A model generated the notes under the pieces. The model had not been told where the DNA came from and made no database searches. It saw nothing but the letters and a program-made list of their open reading frames with translations. A DNA stretch of 64,000 bases from Pseudactinotalea suaedae (lineage in GTDB: Bacteria; Actinomycetota; Actinomycetes; Actinomycetales; Beutenbergiaceae). The translations under genes were made by a program, and so were the position numbers. Of this stretch, positions 34,313 through 43,108 are shown one piece after another (the stretch's first letter is position 1; every line of letters starts with the position of its first letter). The stretch spans positions 310,001-374,000 of the forward strand of contig NZ_WNXY01000004.1 of the NCBI RefSeq assembly GCF_009733815.1. Reading direction: 5' to 3'.

Positions 34313-34327
34313 AGGGGTGGGCGGCCC

Positions 34328-35281
34328 TCAGCCGGGGCGCCGGGAGAGGCGCCGCGCGATCGTGCTGCTGACGATGAGCTGCAGCTGGTGGAACACGATC
34401 ACCGGCACCGCGATCGGGCCCGCGATCGCGGCAGGGAACAGCGCCGCGAGCATCGGGAGCCCGGTGGCCAGGGACTTCTGCGAGCCGCACATCAGCAGCG
34501 CGGCCCGGTCCTCGATGCTCAGCCCGAGCGCCTTGCCACCCCACCAGGTCGCGGCGAGCGCCACCGCGAGCATCGCACCGCTCACCAGCACCACCGCCGC
34601 CAGGGTCCCGGGTGAGACGGTCGACCAGATGCCCGACGCGGTCGCCGTCGAGACCGCCACGAGCACCACCAGCAGGATCGTGCCGCGGTCCCAGAGGGTC
34701 GTCAGGTGCTTCTTGGACCGCACGTAGCCGCCGATCAGCGGCTGCGCGAGCTGCCCCAGCAGGAACGGCAGCAGCAGGAGCAGCAGCACCGAACGGATGC
34801 CGCCGCTGGACCCGGCGCTGCCGCTGGTGTGCATCAGCACCAGCACGAGCAGCGGCGTCAGGAGCATGCCCAGCAGGTTCGAGACCGTGGCCGAGGTGAT
34901 CGCGCCGGCGACGTTGCCGCGCGCCACCCCGACCAGCGCCACCGAGGACTGCACGGTCGAGGGCAGCAGGCTCAGGTAGAGCACGCCGTCAGCAAGGTTC
35001 TCGCCGAGCAGCGGCTCGGCGAGCGTGGACACCGCGAGCCCCATGAGCGGGAACAGCACGAAGGTCGTCGCCAGCGCCGCACCTTGGAGGCGCGCGTTGC
35101 GCAGCCCGTCGAGCACCTCGCGTGTGGCCAGCCGTGCACCGTAGAGGAAGAACAGCACCACGATCGCGATGTCGGCCACGATGTCCAGCGCCGCCCGGAT
35201 CTCCTCGGGGATCGGCACCAGCAGCCCGATCGCCAGCATCGCGAGCAGCGCCACGATGAACGGGTCCACGAAGCGGCGCAC
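34328..35281 (-). CDS. BASS-family (bile acid:sodium symporter-like) transporter
   Basis: A 317-aa protein with about nine to ten membrane helices, closest by eye to the YfeH-like SBF branch. Recognisable segments are LFFLYGARLATREVLDGL, LSLLPSTVQSSVALVGVARG, and CGSQKSLATGLPMLAALFP, a conserved crossover region, before the last helices. The start is a GTG preceded by TAGCGT at 6 nt. It probably imports an organic anion with sodium. It is upstream of the dehydrogenase/rhmD pair on the same strand, but the 200-nt structured gap makes co-transcription uncertain. Confidence 0.88.
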   Translation of the reverse strand: MRRFVDPFIVALLAMLAIGLLVPIPEEIRAALDIVADIAIVVLFFLYGARLATREVLDGLRNARLQGAALATTFVLFPLMGLAVSTLAEPLLGENLADGVLYLSLLPSTVQSSVALVGVARGNVAGAITSATVSNLLGMLLTPLLVLVLMHTSGSAGSSGGIRSVLLLLLLPFLLGQLAQPLIGGYVRSKKHLTTLWDRGTILLVVLVAVSTATASGIWSTVSPGTLAAVVLVSGAMLAVALAATWWGGKALGLSIEDRAALLMCGSQKSLATGLPMLAALFPAAIAGPIAVPVIVFHQLQLIVSSTIARRLSRRPG

Positions 35282-35287
35282 CCGCCG

Positions 35288-35293
35288 ACGCTA
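35288..35293 (-). promoter_or_regulatory. Putative -10 box of BASS transporter gene
   Basis: TAGCGT on the minus strand, 6 nt before the GTG at 35281; leaderless arrangement. Confidence 0.45.
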
Positions 35294-35324
35294 CCCCTCG
35301 AGCCGATCTCGGCCGGCCACTTTA

Positions 35325-35348
35325 ACTTTCCGAAACTTCTGCGAAAGT
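35325..35348. promoter_or_regulatory. Xylanase-type operator cluster
   Basis: ACTTTC (35325-35330) and GAAAGT (35343-35348) form an inverted repeat around a central CGAAACTTC. TTTCCGAAA is itself a palindrome. CGAAA elements like these are known upstream of Streptomyces xylanase genes. The block is AT-rich compared with its surroundings and lies about 100 nt before the GH10 start. Confidence 0.45.
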
Positions 35349-35448
35349 CTTGCCCTCGTCGATCGGCTCTCCGTACGGTCGTGCCGAGACCTGCCGCGCC
35401 GCTGCCGTGCATCTGCGTAGGCGCGACCCTTCGACGATCGGACACGCC

Positions 35449-36504
35449 GTGCCCTTCTTCCTCGACCAGCAGGTTCGGCTCGTGGACGCAGCCCCGTTCC
35501 CGCTCGGGGCTGCGATCGACCAGCGTGAGACCACCGGCGCGGCCGGGCAGGCACTGGCTCACCACTTCACGCAGCTCACGGCCGAGAACCACATGAAGCC
35601 CGAGGCCTGGTACGCCGACGACGGCACCTTCGCCCCGAGCCCGCAGATCGACACGCTCATGGACTACGCGCAGGCCAGGGGCCTGCGCGTGTACGGGCAC
35701 GTGCTCGTGTGGCACAACCAGACGCCGCCGTGGTTCTTCACGCACCCGGACGGCACGCCCCTGACGGCCGACGCCGCCGACCAGCAGATCCTCCGCGACC
35801 GGCTCCGCAGCCACATCGACGCCGTCGCCGAGTACCTCTCGGACGGGTGGGGCGAGTTCGGGAACGGCAACCCGGTGGTGGCGTGGGACGTCGTCAACGA
35901 GGTGATCGACAAGGGCACCGGCTTCGCCGACGGGATGCGGCGCAGCGACTGGTACCGCGTGCTGGGGGAAGAGTTCATCGACATCGCCTTCGCCTACGCG
36001 GACGAGGCCTTCAACGACCGTCACGCCAGCCCCGCCACGGGCAGGCCGGTCGCGCTGTTCATCAACGAGTTCGACACCGAGACCGCCGACAAGCAGGACC
36101 GGTACCACGCACTGGTCTCCCGTCTGCTGGAGCGCGGCGTCCGGGTCGACGGCGTCGGGCACCAGATGCACGTCGCGCTCGACGTCCCGGTCGAGTCGTT
36201 GGCCGCCGCGCTCGACCGTTTCGCCGCGTTGCCCGTGCAGCAGGCGGTGACGGAGATGGACGTCCCCACAGGGGTGCCGGTCACCCCGTCCGCGCTGGAC
36301 GAGCAGGGCCGCTACTACGAGGCCGCCTTCCGGACCTTCCGTGAGCGTGCCGACGTGCTCTTCTCGGTGACCCTCTGGGGCTTTCACGACGGCCGGTCGT
36401 GGCGTGACGCCCACGGCGCGCCGCTGCTGCTCGACGAGCGGCTCGAGGCGAAGCCCGCCCTCACCGGCGTGCTCGCCGGGCTCCGGGCGCCGTCACCGTC
36501 CTGA
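35449..36504 (+). CDS. GH10 endo-1,4-beta-xylanase, apparently cytoplasmic
   Basis: 351 aa, a near-bare GH10 catalytic barrel cleaving beta-1,4-xylan or xylo-oligosaccharides. The acid/base Glu is in VVAWDVVNEV and the nucleophile Glu in VQQAVTEMDV. Also visible: TAENHMKPEAW, YGHVLVWHNQTP, VGHQMHVALD and the aromatic LWGFHDGRSW. I chose the GTG at 35449 because homology begins soon after; upstream codons are Arg-rich and unlike a coding start. No signal peptide or binding module is present, so it probably hydrolyses imported xylo-oligomers. A CGAAA operator cluster lies upstream. Confidence 0.9.
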   Translation: MPFFLDQQVRLVDAAPFPLGAAIDQRETTGAAGQALAHHFTQLTAENHMKPEAWYADDGTFAPSPQIDTLMDYAQARGLRVYGHVLVWHNQTPPWFFTHPDGTPLTADAADQQILRDRLRSHIDAVAEYLSDGWGEFGNGNPVVAWDVVNEVIDKGTGFADGMRRSDWYRVLGEEFIDIAFAYADEAFNDRHASPATGRPVALFINEFDTETADKQDRYHALVSRLLERGVRVDGVGHQMHVALDVPVESLAAALDRFAALPVQQAVTEMDVPTGVPVTPSALDEQGRYYEAAFRTFRERADVLFSVTLWGFHDGRSWRDAHGAPLLLDERLEAKPALTGVLAGLRAPSPS

Positions 36505-36648
36505 CATGCCACCCGCCACGGCCGGTCGAGCGTCTCAGCGTGCATGTCGGCGACGTCGCGCTCGGTGCCGACTGCGCACCCCGGGTGCGCTCCCGGCGCC
36601 ACCGCCCCATACTGTGAGGGTCGGGACCTGCTCAGCGAGGAGCGCACC

Positions 36649-37110
36649 ATGGCGATCGACGGCTTTCTCCAGATCGACGACATCCCGGGCGAGAGCCGAC
36701 GGGAGGGTCACGAGGACGAGATCGAGATCCACGGGATCGAGTTCGGACTGGCCGCGGCGGGCGTCGCAGGCAGGCGCGCCATGCCCGGGACGGCGACCGG
36801 GCGGGTCGAGCTCGAGCCGGTCCGGGTGGCGAAGCACTACGACAGGTCCTCGCCGCTGCTCAAGCAGGTGCTGGCGCGCTCCCAACGCCTCGAGGAGGCC
36901 GTGATCTCGGTGCGGCGCACGGTCGAGGGCGAGACCAGCGACTACCTCGTGGTGACGCTGACCGAGGCGAGCGTCATCGGGTACGACCTGCACCCGGCAC
37001 CCGAGGACGACGTCCTCGAGGAGCTGGTCTACCTCGACTACGCCTCGATCAGCTTCCGCTACGAGCCGGACAGCCTCGAGGTCACGCTCGAGAAGCGCGT
37101 CAACCGCTGA
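36649..37110 (+). CDS. Orphan Hcp-like (type VI tube protein family) protein
   Basis: 153 aa. The start MAIDGFLQIDDIPGES and the following EIEIHGIEFG, then GRVELEPVRVAKHYDRSSP and LLKQVLARSQRLEEA, match the Hcp1 beta-barrel family (hexameric tube protein of type VI secretion). A good SD (GAGGAG) lies before the ATG, and TACTGT at 36610 could be its -10 box. No other type VI or contractile-injection gene is in the window. It sits alone between a xylanase and a convergent sugar gene, which it overlaps by 11 nt. Such orphan Hcp-like proteins occur in actinobacteria with no known function. Confidence 0.82.
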   Translation: MAIDGFLQIDDIPGESRREGHEDEIEIHGIEFGLAAAGVAGRRAMPGTATGRVELEPVRVAKHYDRSSPLLKQVLARSQRLEEAVISVRRTVEGETSDYLVVTLTEASVIGYDLHPAPEDDVLEELVYLDYASISFRYEPDSLEVTLEKRVNR

Positions 37111-37900
37111 TCTCCAACCACCAGGCGAGCACCCCGTCAGGCCCGATCCTCGCGACCTCGTCCGGCCCGGCGCCCGCCACGGTGGTGGTCGCGCCCATCA
37201 TCGGCTCGATCCCGATCGACCGGTAGGGCGCACCTGCCGGCCACCCGCCGAGGTTCCGCCAGAGCAGGAACGACGTCGGGGTGCCCGGCTGGGCACCCCA
37301 GCGGAGCCTGAGCGTGTGGTCGCCGTCGTGGATCTCGACGGCGTCGCTCGCCACGACCGCGCCCGTCGCCGTCCCGTCGTCGGGACCGAGGCGGTCCAGC
37401 CGCATCCCTGCGGCGTCCGGCCACGTGCTGCGCGTGGCCCGGCCCGCTCGCGGATGCTCCTGGAGCGTGACCGCCGGTGAGCCCTCGACGGCCAACGTGG
37501 CGTCTGGCGACACGTCGAGCAGGAGATGGACGGCGTGCACGAACGGCTCGCCCGATCGACCGCTGATCTCGTAGTCGGCGCGGACCACACCTCGTTCGTG
37601 GCTCAGCCTGCGGCGCAGCGTGAGGCCGGCGGCAGTGCGCACGGCGGCGTCGCCGGGCTCGCCCACCCAGGGCCGGCACCAGACGTCGCCGTGGTCGTGC
37701 CCGTCCGCCGCGTCGCCGTTGACCGACGGCAGGCACTCCTCGCCGCCGCCCGCGTCGACGAACGCCGCACCGGGCCGAGCACGGGCGCGGTCCGCGACGG
37801 ACACCGCGGGGTTGCGCCACAGCCACTCCCGCTCCCCCGCACGGAGCGACGTCCACCGACCGCCGAGCGCCAGATCGGTCTCCGCACGCAGCTCCGTCAC
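37100..37900 (-). CDS. Aldose-1-epimerase-like (galactose mutarotase fold) protein
   Basis: A 266-aa protein of the mutarotase superfamily, last gene of the sugar operon. Visible: GGRWTSLRAGEREWLWRNP, GGEECLPSVNGDAADGHDHG with CRPWVGEPG, and SIGIEPMMGATT near the end with the usual acidic residue. The start GTG overlaps the alpha-galactosidase stop. It may interconvert anomers of the released hexose. The usual catalytic His pair is not certain by eye, so it could be a non-catalytic relative. Confidence 0.75.
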   Translation of the reverse strand: MTELRAETDLALGGRWTSLRAGEREWLWRNPAVSVADRARARPGAAFVDAGGGEECLPSVNGDAADGHDHGDVWCRPWVGEPGDAAVRTAAGLTLRRRLSHERGVVRADYEISGRSGEPFVHAVHLLLDVSPDATLAVEGSPAVTLQEHPRAGRATRSTWPDAAGMRLDRLGPDDGTATGAVVASDAVEIHDGDHTLRLRWGAQPGTPTSFLLWRNLGGWPAGAPYRSIGIEPMMGATTTVAGAGPDEVARIGPDGVLAWWLEISG

Positions 37901-39960
37901 AGACGCACCAGCTCGGCGATGTCGCAGTCGCCCCAGCTCCAGGGCACCGCCAGCCCGGACAGCAGCTCGTCCCCGGTGCGCTCCTCGACCTGCCCGGATC
38001 CCCACACGATCCGGTAGCGGCCCGCAGGGTCCGTGCCGGGGAGCGTCACGGCCAGGGCACCGCCGTCACGCCGCCACGCCAGCACGACCGCACGGTCGCC
38101 GAGCGTGTACGTCACGCCGTAGGCGCGACCGGCGGGGGTGCCGTGCCGGTGCAGCTGCCCGGTGTGCACCACCTCGCGGGTGCGGCGGTAGCGCGTCACG
38201 TGCTCCGCGGCGCGGGCGCGCGTGGCCGCGTCCCACCCCAGCAGGTCCGAGCCGATGCCGAGCACACCCGCCGACGCCACCACGAACCTGAAGTCGAGGC
38301 TCGCGTGCTCGGCGTCGAGGACGTCCGGCTCGTCGGTGACCCACGAGCTCATCACCCACGACGGGTAGACGCCGAGGAAGCCGTGCTGGATCGCGAGCCG
38401 GTCACGCGGACCCGTCTCGTCGCTGGGCCACACCACGTCGGAGTGCTCGAGGACGGCGAGGTCGATCCGGCCGCCGCCGCCCGCGCATGCCTCGACCGTG
38501 ACGTGGCCGAGCTCCTCCCGCAGCATCGTCATCACCCGGTAGTACGCCTGCGTGTGCCGCCACGACCAGTCGTCGCCACCCGGGGTGCGCTGCCCGCCGT
38601 CGGTGATGGCGCGGTTCATGTCCCACTTGAGATAGCTGATGTCGGCGCTCGTGAGCAGCTGCCGCAGCGTGCCGCTCACCCACTCCTCGACCTCCGGGCG
38701 CCCGAGGTCGAGCACGTACTGGTTGCGCAGCGTCCGCAACGGCCGGCCCGCCACGTGGTGCACCCACTCGGGGTGCGTGCGGTAGAGGTCGCTGTCCGGG
38801 TTGACGGCCTCGGGCTCGACCCAGAGCCCGAACCGCATGCCGCGCTCGCGCACGGCATCGGCGAGGGGTGCGAGCCCGTCCGGGAGCTTGGCGGGGTCGG
38901 GCTCCCAGTCGCCCAGCCCGGCACGGTCGCTGGTACGGCCCCGGAACCAGCCGTCGTCGACGACGAAGACCTCCACGCCCAGCCCGGCGGCCACGTCCGC
39001 GAGCGCGAGCTGGTGCTCGAGCCGCACGTCGAAGGTGGTCGCGTACCAGGAGTTGTAGACGACGGGGCGGTGCTCGGGTCCGGTGGAGCGGGCCAGCGTG
39101 CGCTGGTAGGCGTGCCAGGCGTTCGCGACGACGTCGGCGTCGCCGTGCGCCCACAACCCCGCCAGCGTCGGCGTGACGAGCGACTCCCCCGGCCGCAGGG
39201 TGAGCACCCCGGACTCGTCGTCCGGGCCGCCGGCGATCCGCACCGACCCGGTGACCATCACCACGTCCACGGCGAGGCGCCACGAGCCCGACCAGGCGAG
39301 CGCGACCGACCACGCGTCGCCGTCGGGCACGCCGCGGGGTCGCACCGTGACGACCGGTGCCGCGGTGTGGGAGGTGATGCCCTGCCGGCTCCCGACGCTC
39401 AGCGTTCCGGCCGTGAGGTCGACGACCGAGGCGGTGGTCTCGCGCGACCAGGCACCGGTGCGCACCTCGACCTGGGCGCCCTCCCCGGTGGGCGCCTCGA
39501 AGGCGCCGCCCCACCCGCGCAGCAGCTCGACGGCGTGACCGGAGTCGTTGCGGATCGTCGCCCACTTGGTGATCACGTCGTGCGAGGGGTGGCTGCGCAG
39601 GTGCAGCTCGACCGCGACCTGGGCCACTGGGTCGGCGAGCGGGCACACCAGCCACGTGCCGCCGTCGTCCTCGACGCGGTGCTCGACCTCGCCGGCGAGC
39701 GAGAGCCGCAGCCCGCGCACGCCGTCGGCCCGGCGGGCCACGATCTCGGCGGCGTGCACGTCGCGGGTGCCGAGCGCCGTCGCCTCCATCGGGAGCAGGT
39801 CGACGTCGCGCACGAACGAGGCCGCCCGCCGCGGCAACGACGGCGCGGGCGGCTCGGTCTCGGTCGGCCCGCCCCAGTGGTGCAGCACCAGGCCCTGATC
39901 GTCGGGGGCGAAGCCCACCACGTAGCTGCCGGAGGCGGTCGGCAGCGTCCAGGTGCTCAC
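37897..39960 (-). CDS. GH36-family alpha-galactosidase
   Basis: A 687-aa enzyme. The N-terminal beta-supersandwich (about 1-270) is followed by the catalytic barrel: VYNSWYATTFDV, VFVVDDGWFRGR, the nucleophile Asp in SYLKWDMNR, EACAGGGGRIDLAVL, and the acid/base Asp in VVWPSDETG before RDRLAIQHGF. A C-terminal beta domain ends the chain. The GTG start overlaps the permease stop by 4 nt. There is no signal peptide, so the imported oligosaccharide is cut inside the cell. Family members cleave raffinose/melibiose-type alpha-galactosides; some are alpha-N-acetylgalactosaminidases. Confidence 0.93.
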   Translation of the reverse strand: MSTWTLPTASGSYVVGFAPDDQGLVLHHWGGPTETEPPAPSLPRRAASFVRDVDLLPMEATALGTRDVHAAEIVARRADGVRGLRLSLAGEVEHRVEDDGGTWLVCPLADPVAQVAVELHLRSHPSHDVITKWATIRNDSGHAVELLRGWGGAFEAPTGEGAQVEVRTGAWSRETTASVVDLTAGTLSVGSRQGITSHTAAPVVTVRPRGVPDGDAWSVALAWSGSWRLAVDVVMVTGSVRIAGGPDDESGVLTLRPGESLVTPTLAGLWAHGDADVVANAWHAYQRTLARSTGPEHRPVVYNSWYATTFDVRLEHQLALADVAAGLGVEVFVVDDGWFRGRTSDRAGLGDWEPDPAKLPDGLAPLADAVRERGMRFGLWVEPEAVNPDSDLYRTHPEWVHHVAGRPLRTLRNQYVLDLGRPEVEEWVSGTLRQLLTSADISYLKWDMNRAITDGGQRTPGGDDWSWRHTQAYYRVMTMLREELGHVTVEACAGGGGRIDLAVLEHSDVVWPSDETGPRDRLAIQHGFLGVYPSWVMSSWVTDEPDVLDAEHASLDFRFVVASAGVLGIGSDLLGWDAATRARAAEHVTRYRRTREVVHTGQLHRHGTPAGRAYGVTYTLGDRAVVLAWRRDGGALAVTLPGTDPAGRYRIVWGSGQVEERTGDELLSGLAVPWSWGDCDIAELVRL

Positions 39961-40820
39961 TTGTTGGACCCGACCAGCAGACCCGAGACGAACTGCTTCT
40001 GGAACGCGAAGAACACGATCGCCGTCGGGATCGCCGCCACGAGCGAGCCCGCGGCGATCACGTTCCAGGAGCTCGAGTAACCACCCATGAGGTTCAGCAG
40101 CGCTGCCGTGATCGGGAACTTCGCCTCCGTGCGCAGCACCGTCATCGCCCAGATCAGGTCGTTGAAGATCCACGTGGTGGCGAGCGCCGCGAGCGCGGCC
40201 AGCGAGGGCCGCGACAGCGGCAGCACGATCTGCCAGAAGATCCGGCCGGCGCCCGCCCCGTCGATGCGGGCGGCCTCGAACACCTCCGTCGGCAGCCCAC
40301 GCATGAAGCCGTGCAGCACGAACGTGTAGAACCCGATCCCGAACCCGACCTGGACCACGATCAGGGCCGTCAGCGTGTCGTAGATGCCGGCCGCCTCGGT
40401 GATGGCGGAGACCGGCACCAGCAGGATCTGCGGCGGCAGCAGGTTGCCTGCCAGCATGGTCAGCAGGATGGCCCGGCGCCCGGGGATCGCGAACCTGGAC
40501 AGCGCGTAGGCGGCGCAGGAGCTGAGCGCCAGCGACAGCACCACGCCGAAGCCGGTCACCACGATCGAGTTGCCGAGGGCGCGCATCAGCCCGCCGCCGG
40601 CGAACGCCGTCTCGAAGCCCTCCCACGAGATCGACATCGGCAGGGCGCCGAGCCCGCGCGAGGCGATGTCGTCGAAGGAGCGGATCGCGACGAAGACGAC
40701 GAACACGATCGGACTGAGCCACAGCAACGTCAACGGGATCATGCCGACGTGGAGCCAGGGCGAACGCGCCGGCTTCGGCTTGCGCATCATCGGGCGGGTG
40801 GTGGGGGTGGCCGCGGCCAT
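39957..40820 (-). CDS. MalG-type carbohydrate ABC permease
   Basis: A 287-aa permease of the CUT1 sugar-importer class with about six helices. The ATPase-contact loop is FEAARIDGAGAGRIFWQIVL, and the family ending FQKQFVSGLLVGSNK is present. It overlaps the GH36 gene by 4 nt and lies 1 nt after the MalF-type permease gene. No ATPase gene is nearby; many actinobacterial CUT1 systems share one MsiK-like ATPase encoded elsewhere. Confidence 0.94.
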   Translation of the reverse strand: MAAATPTTRPMMRKPKPARSPWLHVGMIPLTLLWLSPIVFVVFVAIRSFDDIASRGLGALPMSISWEGFETAFAGGGLMRALGNSIVVTGFGVVLSLALSSCAAYALSRFAIPGRRAILLTMLAGNLLPPQILLVPVSAITEAAGIYDTLTALIVVQVGFGIGFYTFVLHGFMRGLPTEVFEAARIDGAGAGRIFWQIVLPLSRPSLAALAALATTWIFNDLIWAMTVLRTEAKFPITAALLNLMGGYSSSWNVIAAGSLVAAIPTAIVFFAFQKQFVSGLLVGSNK

Positions 40821-40821
40821 G

Positions 40822-41754
40822 TCAGTCCTCCTCCGCGCGGGCCTGGCGGGCCAGGTAGGTGATGATGAAGCCGATCGCCAGGGCGAAGATCACGACGGCG
40901 ATCGCCGAGGCGTAGCCCAGGTTCCCCAACGTGAAAGCCTGCTGGAACATGTAGGTGCTCAGCAGCTGGGTCGTGTTGTAAGGACCGCCACGGGTCATCG
41001 CCCACACGATGTCGAAGGTGCGCAGCGAGTCGATGACGGTCACGGCGAAGACCACCATGTTGACGCCCTTCAGCTGCGGCATCACGATCTTCCAGAACCG
41101 CTGCCAGGCGCTCGCGCCGTCGACGGCGGCGGCCTCCTCGAGCGAGATGTCGCAGCTCTTCAGGCCGGCCAGGTAGAGCACCATGATGTAGCCGCACTGC
41201 CGCCAGACCGCGGCGATCAGCACCGCGTAGAGCGCGAGGTCGGGGTCGGCGAGCCACTGGTTCTTCAGCGAGTCGAGGCCCACCAGGTCCAGGCCCGCGT
41301 TGATCGGGCCTTCCGGCGCGTACATGACGCGCCAGAACAGCCCGGTCACGGCGAGCGAGACGACCATCGGCAGGTAGATCGCGCTGCGGTACAGCCCGAC
41401 GAGCGGACCCGGCTTGTTGAGCGCGACCGCCAGCGCGAGCCCGCCGACGACCGAGAGGCCGCCGAACCCGACCGCCCAGATGACGTTGTTCGTGAGCGCC
41501 CTGGTGAAGATCGGGTCGTCCCACAGGGCGGAGAAGTTGCCGAGCCCCACCGGTTCCGCCGGCGTGATGCCGTCCCACCTCGTGAGCGAGAGCGAGAACG
41601 AGTTGGCCGCCGGCCAGAACACCCAGAAGAGCTCGACGACCAGCGGGATCAGCAGGAACACCCAGACCAGCAGCGGCACCCGCCGCAGCGCGCGCACAGC
41701 CTGCCCGGCACGGCGGGGCCGGGCAGGTGCTGCGGCGGGTGCCGGCGTGGTCAT
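40822..41754 (-). CDS. MalF-type carbohydrate ABC permease
   Basis: A 310-aa permease with an Ala/Pro/Arg-rich N-terminus, about six helices and the contact loop LEEAAAVDGASAWQRFWKIV. YMFQQAFTLGNLGYASAIA near the C-terminus is typical of CUT1 MalF/UgpA proteins. It overlaps the binding-protein gene by 4 nt and pairs with the following MalG-type subunit. Confidence 0.94.
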   Translation of the reverse strand: MTTPAPAAAPARPRRAGQAVRALRRVPLLVWVFLLIPLVVELFWVFWPAANSFSLSLTRWDGITPAEPVGLGNFSALWDDPIFTRALTNNVIWAVGFGGLSVVGGLALAVALNKPGPLVGLYRSAIYLPMVVSLAVTGLFWRVMYAPEGPINAGLDLVGLDSLKNQWLADPDLALYAVLIAAVWRQCGYIMVLYLAGLKSCDISLEEAAAVDGASAWQRFWKIVMPQLKGVNMVVFAVTVIDSLRTFDIVWAMTRGGPYNTTQLLSTYMFQQAFTLGNLGYASAIAVVIFALAIGFIITYLARQARAEED

Positions 41755-43070
41755 GAGCCCCAGACGCCCTCAGCCGCTCGCTGCCACTCGTCGAGGATCG
41801 CGGTCATCGAGTCGGGGTCGGCGAGGAACTGCGTGAGCGCGGTGTCCGCGGTGGCCTGCAACGCGTCGGAGGAGTCGCGGTTGAAGAACTGGGTGATCTC
41901 CTCGGTGCTGTTGAGGAGCTCGATGCCCTTCTGCACCAGCGGGCTGAACTGCGAGGTGTCCACGTCGGGCGAGGTCGGCAGGTTCGCCGACTTCGACAGC
42001 TCGATGTACTCCTGCTGCTGATCGGGCGAGGCCAGGTAGTCCAGCAGCGCGAGCGCACCCTCGGGGTTGTCGGAGTTCGCGGCGGCAAAGAAGCCGTCGG
42101 TGGGGGCCTCCTCCGCCGTGGGGACGGCCTCGTCGATGACCGGCACGGAGAAGAAGTCGAGGTCCTCGCGCTGGTCCTCGGGCAGGTACTGGGAGACGAA
42201 CGCACCGATGAGGTACATGCCCGCCTGGTCCTGCGCGAACGGGGTCGCCCCCTCCTGCGCCGAGTAGGAGGCCATGTTGGGGTCGAAGTACGGGATCAGC
42301 CGCTTGTACTCCTCCATCACGGCGACCACCTCGGGGTCGTTGAAGGCGTGCTCGCCGGCCAGCAGCTCGCGGTGGTACTGCGCGCCGTTGATCCGCAGGT
42401 CCAGGTAGTCGAACCAGCCCGAGGACATCCAGGGTGTGGAGCCGATTCCGTTCGCGAGCGGCGCGACGCCCTGGCCGAGGAGGTTCTCGCAGAGCGCGTG
42501 GAACTCGTCCCACGTGGTCGGAGGCTCGACGCCCCAGGCCTCGAACGCCGACTTCTTGTAGAAGACCGACCACCAGTAGTAGCTGGTGGGCACGAAGATC
42601 TGCTTGCCGTCGGCATCGCTCGACAGGCTCCGCAGCGCCTCGGAGAACCCGGCGCACGCGCCGTCGCCCTCCCACAGGCTCGAGACGTCGAGCAGCAGGC
42701 CCTCGCTCGCGTAGGCACGAGCCACCGAGCCCGCGTACCAGGTGAGCACCTCGGGCGGGTCGTTGGAGCGCAGGTAGTTGGTGAGCTGGGCGCGGAACTG
42801 CTCGGTGGCGACCGAGTTCATCGTGACGTCGGCGTCCGGGTAGGAGCCGACGACCGCCTCCAGCGCCGCCTTCGGGTCGGCGTCCTGCACCGAGGACTGC
42901 AGCACGATCGCGCCGCCGGCTCCGCCGCCGTCGCCGGTGTCGTCACCACCGCCACCGCCGCCGCCACCGCCGCCTCCGCCGGAGCCGACGCAGCTGCTGA
43001 GCAGGCCTGCGACGCCGAGGGCGCCGCCACCGAGGAGCAGACCCCGGCGTGAGATCGAAGAGCTGGACAT
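41751..43070 (-). CDS. Sugar-binding lipoprotein of the CUT1 importer
   Basis: 439 aa. The signal sequence has SRRGLLLGG (twin-arginine-like) and the lipobox LLSSC. Next to it is a run of 12 glycines and a Gly/Asp linker, a flexible tether. The mature part is a bacterial extracellular solute-binding fold: LTWYAGSVARAYASEGLLLD, YYWWSVFYKKSAFEAWGV, TTWDEFHALCENL and FAQDQAGMYLIGAF. It captures an oligosaccharide outside the membrane and delivers it to the two permeases encoded next. Substrate probably contains alpha-galactosyl or related units, judged from the GH36 gene. Confidence 0.93.
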   Translation of the reverse strand: MSSSSISRRGLLLGGGALGVAGLLSSCVGSGGGGGGGGGGGGDDTGDGGGAGGAIVLQSSVQDADPKAALEAVVGSYPDADVTMNSVATEQFRAQLTNYLRSNDPPEVLTWYAGSVARAYASEGLLLDVSSLWEGDGACAGFSEALRSLSSDADGKQIFVPTSYYWWSVFYKKSAFEAWGVEPPTTWDEFHALCENLLGQGVAPLANGIGSTPWMSSGWFDYLDLRINGAQYHRELLAGEHAFNDPEVVAVMEEYKRLIPYFDPNMASYSAQEGATPFAQDQAGMYLIGAFVSQYLPEDQREDLDFFSVPVIDEAVPTAEEAPTDGFFAAANSDNPEGALALLDYLASPDQQQEYIELSKSANLPTSPDVDTSQFSPLVQKGIELLNSTEEITQFFNRDSSDALQATADTALTQFLADPDSMTAILDEWQRAAEGVWGS

Positions 43071-43108
43071 GACATTCCTTCCTTGCGCCGTCGTTGGCGC
43101 GGGTCGGT

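Noticed and set aside
36649-37110. Part of a type VI secretion or phage-tail cluster
   Set aside because: No sheath, baseplate, spike or ATPase gene occurs anywhere in the window, so only an orphan Hcp-like call is supported.
37897-40722. A fused permease-galactosidase protein
   Set aside because: The long open frame runs through the permease gene in another frame. The GTG at 39960 overlapping the permease stop gives a normal-length GH36 enzyme.
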